From contig JASAOO010003457.1 in assembly GCA_030849075.1 (NCBI GenBank), forward strand, positions 1 through 55,000: 55,000 bases of DNA, given 5' to 3'. Origin of the DNA: Zelonia costaricensis (Eukaryota; Euglenozoa; Kinetoplastea; Trypanosomatida; Trypanosomatidae). The notes beneath the pieces are model-generated. The model did no database searches, had not been told where the DNA came from, and saw only the letters and a program-made list of their open reading frames with translations. How positions within the stretch are numbered: the first letter of the stretch is position 1; each line of letters begins with the position of its first letter. The translations under genes and the position numbers were made by a program. Below are positions 1 through 8,382 of the stretch, one piece after another.

Positions 1-404
1 CAAGGCGCCCGTGCCTTCCCCCCTCCCCTCCCCCGCCCTCTTGTTATCAGCCATTGGAATAAAGCCAGGAAAGGCACTTCGGCCGCGTGTGTTTCTTTCC
101 TGTGGGACCGCTTTGCCCTTCTTCTCCACCTCCCCCCTCTCCGCTCTCGCAGATACGCAGCACGCGCCCACTCTCACTCCGCTTTCGCCGCTCCCCCTTG
201 TCCTCAATCCCCTCGAAGCCCTCTCACGACAACGAAGGTGCACGGATTGCGCTGACCGCGCAACACACACGTTCACTTTCCCTGCCGGCCTCTTCTTGTT
301 GCGCGACTGCGAAGCCTCCGCAAAGCACAGCGAGCCTCTCCCCCCATCCCGCGGCTCTACACCACTCACTCCGCACACAAACGCCACCAGAAAGAAAAAG
401 GCAA
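1..404 (+). other. Intergenic region and 5' leader of the first gene
   Basis: No convincing gene is seen. The left end is C/T-rich spacer, presumably the tail of an upstream 3' UTR. A polypyrimidine tract ends in AG at 151-152, and the following 252 bases up to the first coding ATG contain no ATG, which fits a trans-spliced 5' UTR. Confidence 0.7.
111..152 (+). promoter_or_regulatory. Predicted spliced-leader acceptor (polypyrimidine tract plus AG)
   Basis: An almost pure C/T run is followed by the first AG at 151-152. The leader from there to ATG 405 is ATG-free, so scanning would choose 405. This is inferred from the trypanosomatid acceptor pattern and not mapped. Confidence 0.5.
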
Positions 405-1187
405 ATGCTGACGCGAGCTCTCTGGGCGGCATCTCTGCGGCGGTGCTGCTTCCGTTGCATCTCTTGCCCTATCGCCGGAGCCGCCACACTCGGCGGCTCC
501 CTTCAACCCACCGCTCTACGCACCGCGCAGCGCCACCACGCCGCCAACGCGCCCGCCTCCGCATCGCCGTCGCCAGACGATAAGGGAGTCGGCGCAGAGC
601 TGGAGGAGAATTCCGTGGCAGCAGCAGCAGGCGGCTCTGCCGCCGCGGCCAGCGCTACCACTAGTGGTGCAGGCGATGCAGCCGCCGCACCGAGTACACC
701 CGAGGACGACGAAGCGCGGCGACTCGCCGCTCGCGACGCCATTATTCAGGAGATCCTCTCGCGGGACAAGGTGGTCTTCGAGTTGAAGCGGCAGCACGAG
801 CTGAGCATGCTGCGCGTCGAGCAGAATCAAGCCCGCGTGCTGAAGGACCAGGAGGACCGCGGCATGTACTACGAGCAGAACAGCAACGTCCACACGTTCG
901 ACACTATCTCTGTCGGGCTCTACTCCCAGCGCAGCACCCTGTACCACACGATGAGCGCTGAGCGGCTGCGCAACTTCAAGGTGTTTCTGATGGTCTTCTC
1001 CTCTGTCGCCACGTGCGTGTACCTCTACTACCGATACATGATCAACCCCGACTGGGCCTACGTGGAGCGGCCACTGTCGATGATCGGCAGCCGCGTGCAG
1101 GCGATTCGCGAGCAGCGCTGGAAGCACCTTTCGGAGGAGGCCCGCTTCGAGGAGCTCCGCAAGGAAAGCGGGTCACGAGCGCAGTAG
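405..1187 (+). CDS. Single-pass, probably mitochondrial membrane protein, unknown function
   Basis: The product is 260 aa. The frame is open further upstream, but ATG 405 is the first ATG after the predicted acceptor at 152. The N-terminus (about residues 1-45) is rich in Arg, Ala, Ser and Cys with no acidic residue, as in a mitochondrial presequence. An Ala-rich low-complexity linker follows to about 100, then a charged helix that is probably coiled-coil (about 105-150, with the segment IIQEILSRDKVVFELKRQ). One hydrophobic membrane segment lies at about 190-210, and a basic/acidic amphipathic tail ends in ELRKESGSRAQ. The layout (presequence, helix, one membrane span, charged tail) is typical of small kinetoplastid inner-membrane or respiratory-complex accessory proteins, but I recognise no family. 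The mitochondrial location is inferred. Confidence 0.8.
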   Translation: MLTRALWAASLRRCCFRCISCPIAGAATLGGSLQPTALRTAQRHHAANAPASASPSPDDKGVGAELEENSVAAAAGGSAAAASATTSGAGDAAAAPSTPEDDEARRLAARDAIIQEILSRDKVVFELKRQHELSMLRVEQNQARVLKDQEDRGMYYEQNSNVHTFDTISVGLYSQRSTLYHTMSAERLRNFKVFLMVFSSVATCVYLYYRYMINPDWAYVERPLSMIGSRVQAIREQRWKHLSEEARFEELRKESGSRAQ

Positions 1188-1241
1188 CCAGCAGCGCTGC
1201 GGTGTCCAGAAGGACTGCAGACGCAAAGCCATGCGTTGCCA

Positions 1242-1310
1242 AGTGTGTGTATGTGTGTGTGTGTGTGTGTCGGTGTGTCGGTGTGTCGGTGTGTCGGTGT
1301 GTCGGTGTGG
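1242..1310 (+). repeat. GT microsatellite running into an 8-bp CGGTGTGT minisatellite
   Basis: A (GT)n run (about 1242-1270) passes directly into five consecutive 8-bp units, CGGTGTGT, from 1271 to 1310; the last unit ends in GG. It lies about 55 bases after the stop of the first gene, in its presumed 3' UTR. Confidence 0.9.
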
Positions 1311-2457
1311 ATGTGGCGCTTCTCCCTTTGCTCCGTCGCCAGAGCCACTTCGCTACAGCAGCTTGCCACACGCGTTGTTGTTGTAGACGGCTTCGGCGTC
1401 GCTGAAGGCAGCCCGCCGTGCTCTTCCTCACAGTTCGCGCAGTACCTACCAGATACGTAGCAGTTATCCAAGCAAGCGACATTCACGGCGATGAGCGCGT
1501 GGCCATGCATTGGGTCAAGTCAGGCGACTCGCCAAAGCCGCCACGTCAACGCCGCCTCTCTCCCGCAAAGAGGTCGGAGCGGCGTCTGGGGACTGTTCAG
1601 ACGTGCTTTTGTCGCTATACGAGTAGCTGCTACAGGAGGCAAACGTTGATGTCAGGACGAAGACGTCGGGGCTGGTATCCGTAGACGGGCAGGGGTACCT
1701 CTGCTAGCGGCTCACCTACGCTTCCACGAAAAGCAGCCAGTAGTCCACCATGTGATGCGCGCCACTTTGCAACTCCATCCTTCCCCTCGTTCTCTCCCGC
1801 GCATCTTCTCGGCTGATCTCGTCTTCTTCACTTGTTTTGGACGCCTACGTGTGTTTGCCTGGGTGGGACTGGGGGTGGGGGGCACGCATCGATGCAACCT
1901 GCTTGTGCCGTGCACCACCGCACACAAACTGCTCCCCCACATGACCCACTGCGCGCCGACCTTCGTTTGTCTTGCTCCTTTTTTTCATTTCCAGTTTCCC
2001 GTCATCGTCACGGCGAGCAGTGCAAGGGTGCTGGAGGGCTGGTGAACGGCGTTGTTGTTGCTGTCTGCCCCCCTCTCTTTGCTTGGGGTGCGGCCGCGTA
2101 CTAACCGCCATCGTCTCATCCGCACCCTGTCGACACCGGGCGAGCTGGTCCATCGCCGTGCCTGCGACGCACGCGAACAACTTACCTAGACAAGGTGGTG
2201 GTGGTGGTCCACCGCGGTGCGCAGCGCCGCTTCTAGAGCCGGAAAGTAGCGGGAAAGGGTTCCACTGCCTCGGCACCCCCCTCTCCCCCCTTCTCTCCCT
2301 CTATCCTCCCGTGTTTTCCTTTTCTCCATCACAGATTTGCTTCTTCTCTTCTGTTTGTTGTTTGCGTAAGTGCCTCCCCCCACACACACGCCTAACCCAC
2401 CTCTGTCTGTGCCTCGGGCCCTCCTGCACCGCCGCTTCCACGTCCCACGGAAGACAC

Positions 2458-2529
2458 CACCCCTCCTTCTTCCTCCCCCCCCCCCCCCTGCGTTCTCACT
2501 GCTCTCCACTTCTTCCTCGGCATTCACAG
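2458..2529 (+). promoter_or_regulatory. Predicted spliced-leader acceptor of the DEAH helicase
   Basis: A very long C/T tract including a C-only run is followed by the first AG at 2528-2529. This gives a 58-base, ATG-free leader that begins with CAGA repeats and ends at ATG 2588. Confidence 0.6.
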
Positions 2530-2587
2530 ACAGACAGACACACAAGTACAAGCATACGCATACACCAACACTCACACGGACAGACTC

Positions 2588-5500
2588 ATGCGGTGTGCGA
2601 CACCGGGCAGCGGCTACGCCGTCAGCAGCGTTGGCCGCTGTGCCTTGACAGCACGGGCTGCGTCGATCTGCTCGTCACTCCTGCGGCGCCGCGTTCGCAT
2701 CCGCGCCACCGTTTCACGCGAGGTTTCGCTGTTGCCGTCCGCGCGGCTCTTTACAAGCGGCGGCACGCGTGGGCCCAACTCGCCGGCCTCGACACGCCCC
2801 CACCCACAGTTCCGCAGTCAGCAGATGCAGCATGCGGGCATCAGCGCAGCGGCCCCGTTGCAGCCGCGGCGCGTCGCTCGCCCCCGTGAGCGCGCACAGT
2901 CCGCGTCGCCGTCGCCGCCGGCAGAGCGGCGGCAACCTCACGCCGCGACCGCTCCGAAAGCGGCCGCACCGCCCCGCCCTGCTCAGACGCCCGCGGCAAA
3001 GCCGTCGGGCAGCGGCAAGTCCGGTGGCAACGCCGCTACCCCGGCGGCCTCTGCCACCACAGAGAAGGCGGTGCACATGCCACCCCACGAGCCCGCGCTT
3101 CGCCGAACGCTGAACGGCTTTCTCAAGCAACAGCCCAACAAGACAGGCTCGAAGAGTGACCGGCGGGCGCGTCGTGCGTCGCTGCCGGGCGGTGCGATGC
3201 TGGGCACCGCGAGCGTGCACCCACTCCATATTGATCCTGAAGCCGAGGCGCGCGTCGTGGCCATGTCGGGCGGCGATCAGCAGGGACAGCACGACAGCGG
3301 TGGTGGTGGTGGGGTGGTGAAGGTGGAGATGAGTGAGCCGGTAGCCTACAACGTCCCGCACAGCTTGGCCATGCGAATAGCGGTGGAGTTGACTGTCTCT
3401 GTGCGTGGGGCCGACGGCAAGACTGTCGTGGTGGAGTTGTACGCATTGGGGCAGGCGACGCGGGCCAAGGTCTCTCGCGCTCTTTGCTACATGCATGCAG
3501 AGCAGCTGATGGACTACCTGACGAGCAAGGGCAGTGCGTCGCTCCTCGCCTCCTTCGACTCGCTAGAGAGATCGCTGCCGCCGCCGCTGGTGGAGTTTGC
3601 GAGGCAGGGGCACCGGATCGTCCCGCAGCCACACCACTTTGCGTCCTGGGACACCTTTGTCACCGCGTGCGACGCATTCGTGCGGGCGGCGCAGGCGGCA
3701 GAGAAGCTCAAGCTGTACGCGGCCGGAGAGCTGCCGCGGTGTCCGCACCCCGTGGCGCAGCGGGCCGCGGAACTGATGCGGCTGGGGGCGGCATCGTCCT
3801 CCCACGACGCTGCGTTGCAGCGGCTCAACAAGCACATGCCAGGGGGCTCGGGGGCCATCACGTGCGTGCATGTGCTGAGCCAGTTCCACGTCGCGACATA
3901 CGTGCTCAATGCACAGAGCGGGTTGGCGGCTCAGGGTGTGGCTGCGACGGCGAAGATGGCCCGGTCCCGCTGCGCCACGCACGCCATCGGCATTCTGGAG
4001 CAGCTGCGCGCCGACGCAGTGGACACGCGGGGCTCGTCCAGCCGCCCGCCCCGCTGGCATTCCGGCGGCAGCACCGATGCTAGTGCGGCTGACCTCCCGC
4101 GAGCCGCGAGTACAGAGGCGCCGGCTGCGTCGGCGGCACAGGAAAGCGCCGGCGCCGCACTCACCGGCGCGTCGCTGAACGCGGTGCTGCAGCAGTTGCA
4201 GCCGAGCTACCGTAAGGTGGTCAAGTTCAGTTTGCTCCTCTTCGGCAGCGACAGCTTCGTGCCGAGGACATCTTTTGCCAAGGTGGGGGGTGGCAACAAG
4301 AGCGGCAGCGACAGCAGCGACGGTGGAGTGCACGGCTACCGCTGCCGACTCTCGCTGAACGGGCTCACCTGCGAGGCGACGGGCCTCAACCGCTTCGAGG
4401 CGCAGCGCGCGGCCTTGAGCAGCGCCATTGCCGAGCTGCTCCTGCACGACTCGCAGCTGCAGTCGGTGCACGCGTTTGTGAAGGCGCACCCCTCCATCAA
4501 CCCGGAGGCCGTTCCGTCCGTCGCACTGCCTGCCGCGCTGGTCGGGCAGCTGCAGACGCGGCTCGGACCCGTCGTGCTCCAGCAGCGGCAGACTCGAGAG
4601 GCCCTCGCGCTTGCCGCGGAGAAGAATGCAGGCGCAGCGGAGAAGGGCAGTTCGGTGGGGTCGTCCGGCCCGGACTCTGAGGTGGACGCTGACGCGGCCG
4701 AAGGCGATGCGCTGGACGTGCCGGCGCGGGGGCTCAGCGAGCAGACACTTCTGCGACTCAGCGAGCGCGCGTTTGCCGCGGACCCGGCGTACGCGGCGGC
4801 CATGCAGCACGACCTCGCGGTACTGCGGCAGGACCCGACCTACCTCACCCTGTTCCACCCGCGCCGCTCCACCCTCGCCATGGCCCGCGTCAGAGCGCAG
4901 CTGCTCGACGCCATTGCCCAGCACCGCGTGACGGTTGTGTGCGGGACGACGGGGTGCGGCAAGACCACCCAGGTGCCGCAGTACATTCTGGACGGCGAGA
5001 TCGAGGCCGGCCGCGGGGGGCTGTGCAACATCCTCGTCACGCAGCCGCGCCGCCTGAGCAGCTTCAGCGTGGCGGAGCGCATCGCCCAGGAGCGGCTCAG
5101 CGCCGTCGGCAGAGACGTCGGCTATGCGGTGCGCCTCGACTCGAGGCCGGGGCGGCACATCACCATCTGCACCACCGGCGTGCTGCTAGCGAGTCTCTCC
5201 TCGCACCCGGACCTCGAGCACGTGTCGCACCTCATTATCGACGAAGTGCACGAGCGCGACATCAACTGCGACGTGGTGCTGGCCCTCGTGAAGCAGCTGC
5301 TCCCCCGCAACCCGCGGCTGCGCGTGGTCTTGATGAGCGCGACGCTGCAGGCCGACGTCTTTGCGCGGTACTTCGGCGCCGACACGCCGGTGGTGCAGGT
5401 GGAGGGGGCCGTGTACCCCGTGGCCGTGCGTTACCTGCAGGACATCGCCACCGAGGCGGCCGCGGCCAAGTTCTACTCTCCCGCGTTTGACAAGCTGCCG

Positions 5501-7876
5501 CTGAAGGGTTCGTCCGGCAACACGCTGACGCCGGCGGCCTCGAGCAGCGTGGCTGCCCTCGGCGGGGACCGGGCGAGCAAGACCCTGGCCCCCGACTACA
5601 ACCTCATTGCCTACCTGGTCCACCGCGCCGTGCAGGTGGACCTGCAGGGCAGTACAGAGGGCAAGTCGATCCTCGTCTTCCTCCCGGGCTGGAAAGAGCT
5701 GACGTCGGCCATGACAGCGATCCAGGACTACTCGGGGCCCTACGCGCTGCCTGCCGACGGGCCGCGCTTCCACATCATCCTCCTGCACTCCTCCGTCGAC
5801 GCGGCGAAGCAGCGGCAGTGCTTTCTGCCACCGCCGCCAGGGATGGTCAAGGTGGTGCTGGCCACGAACATCGCCGAGAGCGGCATCACGATCGACGACG
5901 CGGCCGTCGTCATCGACACGGGCCTCATCAAGACCACCGCATGGGCAAGCCGCGCCAGCATCCGGCACCAGAAGCGGCAGCCCAGCACGTCAGCCAGCGG
6001 CCGCCGCCGCGACGCCGCGTACGTGCCGCTTGACGAACTTTCCACGGACACGGCGGCGAGCGCGGCGCCAGCAGCGGCTCCGGTGTACTCCACGCAGCTC
6101 AAGCTCGGCTATGCGAGTCAGGCGAACGGGACGCAGCGCAAGGGGCGGGCTGGGCGAACGCAGGGTGGCGTGTGCTACCGCCTCTTTACGAAGGAGCTGT
6201 GGGACTCGCTGCCGGCCTTTCCGGAGGCCGACATCCACCGCGTGCCGCTCATGCAGGTGCTGCTGAAGCTGCTTTCCCTCGGCTACGGCAACCCTAAGGA
6301 GACTCTACAGACCTTCCTTGAGCCGCCGGCGACGGGCAACGTGGAGGCCTCGCTGCAGCTGCTGCGCGGCATTGGCGCGGTGGGGCACGGCGACAAGATA
6401 ACGCCGCTGGGCGAGTACCTGGCGCTGCTGCCGTGCGACCCGCGCATCGGCAAGATGATCATCATGGGCGCCGTCCTGCAGTGCCTCGACTCGGTTCTCA
6501 CAGTCGCCGCGTGCACCGACGTGTCACCCTACGTGGCGAGCCGCGAGCACGGGATGATGTCGCGGCACAAGCGCTTTCTTTTTTCGCGTGGCTCGCAAAG
6601 CGACCACATCAGCTTTCTGAACGCGTACAACGCCTTCTGCGCGAACGGCGAGAGCAGTGTGTTTGCCAGCTTCAACCTGCTTCACGAGGGCAACCTCCGC
6701 GTCATCTCCAAGTACAAGATGCAGTTTCGCGGCATTCTTCGCGATGCTGGCCTCATCACGGAGTTCCAGGAGGAGGAGGCGGCGGCTGCAGACCAGACAC
6801 AGGGCGAGGGAATCGAAGCATTGCAGCAGCCGGTGACGGGGGAAAGCGGTGCGGCAGGCGCGGCACCCACTGACACAGCCAGCGCCGCCGCGCCAGCGGT
6901 GTACCACGGCGCGCTCTGCGTGGACACCAGCGCCCTCTCCCGGCACAGCCTCGACGTCGCCCTGGTGAAGGCGTGCGTCTGCGCGGCGCTCTTCCCCAAC
7001 GTCGCGGTGCTGCGTCCGCCTGCGAAGGCGCTGTCGGGCAACCGGCGTGAGGTGAGGGTGAAGCGGGTGGAACTGCGCACGAAGCACTTCAGCGTCATCT
7101 CCCCAACGAAGGACAGCGTATGCCGTCGTGTCGGCGGCCCACACAACCCCACGGCCGAGACCAACGCACGCGCCGCAGCAGCGCCGCCACCGGGCCGGAC
7201 TGCGGACACCTCGTCCCCGCCCCCGCCCCCGCCGCCGCTGCCGGCGCTCTTCTACGTCTTTCAGGATGTCTTCGGCCTGCGCGACGTGCGCATGGACTTC
7301 GTGACGAACCTCTCTGCCGTGAGTCTGTGGGCGCTGTTGCTCTTCGGGGCCTCCGAGTCGACGACAACCCACCACGCCGACCTGTCGCTGTGCGTCGTGG
7401 ACAGCTGGGTTGCCGTGCACGTGGACGGCGCCACTTATGCGTTTGTCTCGGCGCTGCGGCAGGCCTTGTACGAGTGCTTGCGGCGCAAGTACCACGACCC
7501 GCGTGACGCAGAGAACAACGCGGCGCTGGCCACCGTGACGGCGCTCTGTCGCACCCTGCTCCAGACCCCCGCAGAGGCCACGCAGGCCGGTGAGAGCGAC
7601 CGCGTCGGGATGGACAACGGTGTCAGCAAGAGTGGTGCTGGCGCGAAGGGCGGCGCGGCGCTGTGGCAACTCGCGGACACGGGGTCTATCATCGACCCGC
7701 TGGTGCATCAGCGGCTGGGCGGCGGCGCTGCTGCTGCGCCGTGTACCGGCGCAGGCGTGGCGCACGGGGCAGCCGAGGACGACGATGACGACGACGACGC
7801 CAATCCCGACTTCGACATCTCCGGCTTGGACGACGACGACGAGGACGGCAGTGAAGTCGCCGATCAGACGGTGTGA
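2588..7876 (+). CDS. DEAH-box RNA helicase with dsRBD-like regions, predicted mitochondrial
   Basis: The product is 1762 aa. ATG 2588 is the first ATG after the predicted acceptor. Residues 1-65 are rich in Arg/Ser/Ala and nearly free of acidic residues, as in a mitochondrial presequence. Residues about 245-310 and 528-620 look like degenerate dsRNA-binding domains; the second is split by a Ser/Gly loop. The helicase core has motif I TTGCGKTTQ (Lys792), motif II DEVH (885-888), motif III SAT (917-919), motif V TNIAESG (1093-1099) and motif VI QRKGRAGR (1183-1190). HA2/winged-helix and OB-NTP-binding regions follow to about 1600, with proline-rich inserts, and the protein ends in an Asp-rich acidic tail. 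The dsRBD plus DEAH arrangement is that of kinetoplastid editing helicase KREH2 and DHX9-like proteins. This protein is shorter than T. brucei KREH2 (about 2167 aa) and may be a paralog acting in mitochondrial RNA processing or mitoribosome assembly; which one is inference. Confidence 0.95.
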   Translation: MRCATPGSGYAVSSVGRCALTARAASICSSLLRRRVRIRATVSREVSLLPSARLFTSGGTRGPNSPASTRPHPQFRSQQMQHAGISAAAPLQPRRVARPRERAQSASPSPPAERRQPHAATAPKAAAPPRPAQTPAAKPSGSGKSGGNAATPAASATTEKAVHMPPHEPALRRTLNGFLKQQPNKTGSKSDRRARRASLPGGAMLGTASVHPLHIDPEAEARVVAMSGGDQQGQHDSGGGGGVVKVEMSEPVAYNVPHSLAMRIAVELTVSVRGADGKTVVVELYALGQATRAKVSRALCYMHAEQLMDYLTSKGSASLLASFDSLERSLPPPLVEFARQGHRIVPQPHHFASWDTFVTACDAFVRAAQAAEKLKLYAAGELPRCPHPVAQRAAELMRLGAASSSHDAALQRLNKHMPGGSGAITCVHVLSQFHVATYVLNAQSGLAAQGVAATAKMARSRCATHAIGILEQLRADAVDTRGSSSRPPRWHSGGSTDASAADLPRAASTEAPAASAAQESAGAALTGASLNAVLQQLQPSYRKVVKFSLLLFGSDSFVPRTSFAKVGGGNKSGSDSSDGGVHGYRCRLSLNGLTCEATGLNRFEAQRAALSSAIAELLLHDSQLQSVHAFVKAHPSINPEAVPSVALPAALVGQLQTRLGPVVLQQRQTREALALAAEKNAGAAEKGSSVGSSGPDSEVDADAAEGDALDVPARGLSEQTLLRLSERAFAADPAYAAAMQHDLAVLRQDPTYLTLFHPRRSTLAMARVRAQLLDAIAQHRVTVVCGTTGCGKTTQVPQYILDGEIEAGRGGLCNILVTQPRRLSSFSVAERIAQERLSAVGRDVGYAVRLDSRPGRHITICTTGVLLASLSSHPDLEHVSHLIIDEVHERDINCDVVLALVKQLLPRNPRLRVVLMSATLQADVFARYFGADTPVVQVEGAVYPVAVRYLQDIATEAAAAKFYSPAFDKLPLKGSSGNTLTPAASSSVAALGGDRASKTLAPDYNLIAYLVHRAVQVDLQGSTEGKSILVFLPGWKELTSAMTAIQDYSGPYALPADGPRFHIILLHSSVDAAKQRQCFLPPPPGMVKVVLATNIAESGITIDDAAVVIDTGLIKTTAWASRASIRHQKRQPSTSASGRRRDAAYVPLDELSTDTAASAAPAAAPVYSTQLKLGYASQANGTQRKGRAGRTQGGVCYRLFTKELWDSLPAFPEADIHRVPLMQVLLKLLSLGYGNPKETLQTFLEPPATGNVEASLQLLRGIGAVGHGDKITPLGEYLALLPCDPRIGKMIIMGAVLQCLDSVLTVAACTDVSPYVASREHGMMSRHKRFLFSRGSQSDHISFLNAYNAFCANGESSVFASFNLLHEGNLRVISKYKMQFRGILRDAGLITEFQEEEAAAADQTQGEGIEALQQPVTGESGAAGAAPTDTASAAAPAVYHGALCVDTSALSRHSLDVALVKACVCAALFPNVAVLRPPAKALSGNRREVRVKRVELRTKHFSVISPTKDSVCRRVGGPHNPTAETNARAAAAPPPGRTADTSSPPPPPPPLPALFYVFQDVFGLRDVRMDFVTNLSAVSLWALLLFGASESTTTHHADLSLCVVDSWVAVHVDGATYAFVSALRQALYECLRRKYHDPRDAENNAALATVTALCRTLLQTPAEATQAGESDRVGMDNGVSKSGAGAKGGAALWQLADTGSIIDPLVHQRLGGGAAAAPCTGAGVAHGAAEDDDDDDDANPDFDISGLDDDDEDGSEVADQTV

Positions 7877-8382
7877 CGAGCGAGCACAGATGCCATATTT
7901 GCGCGTGTAAAGGTGGGTGCCTGTTTGTGTGTGTTTGAAAGGGGTGTATTCCAAGCACTGCAACAGCGTGGTGTCTTCGTTCCTTTTAACAGACTCTTAC
8001 AAACTTTCTCCTCTCAGACGTTTTTTTCAGTATTCACCGGTGCTCTCAAGGTTTGTCAGCGCCCGCTGTTGCTGCCTCAGTCCAACGTGGCTGCTGTGCC
8101 CCCTGCCCCCTTGCGCCCCCCACCCTCGTGTCCTCATCGCCACGCGAAGTGTGCAGGTGTGAGTGCCGTGCTGCGAACTACGGCCATCACTTCCCACTCT
8201 GTCTCTGACCGCTTTACGTTTCCCCCTCACCCAGTTGCGCTGCGCAGCGACCCCCCTACCCCCATTCTTCCCACCCCCCCCCCGCTTGCAAGCTCATCAC
8301 CGGCTGCGCGCCACCACCAAGGCTACCTGTCCTCACCCGCCCGCACCCACGCCAAGACCTCAGCTACGTTGCAGCGACCCCC
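7877..8382 (+). other. Intergenic region
   Basis: This 506-base C/T-rich spacer has no supported gene. It starts with a GT-rich stretch after the helicase stop and ends with the polypyrimidine tract and leader of the next gene. Confidence 0.7.
8251..8292 (+). promoter_or_regulatory. Predicted spliced-leader acceptor
   Basis: A C-rich tract is followed by AG at 8291-8292. The 90-base leader to ATG 8383 contains no ATG. Confidence 0.5.

Larger units (their letters stand above)
1188..2587 (+). other. Intergenic region: 3' UTR with GT minisatellite, then helicase leader
   Basis: This 1.4-kb spacer has no supported gene. It carries the GT/CGGTGTGT array just after the upstream stop, a more mixed-composition stretch (about 1480-1720), a short GGT run near 2192-2206 and a C14-type polypyrimidine tract before the helicase. 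Open frames here are rich in Pro, His, Ser and Thr and look like translated UTR. Confidence 0.7.

Noticed and set aside
3563..5158. 531-codon open frame on the minus strand
   Set aside because: Antisense shadow of the helicase N-terminal half and motif I region.
6524..7963. 479-codon open frame on the minus strand
   Set aside because: Antisense shadow of the helicase C-terminal half.
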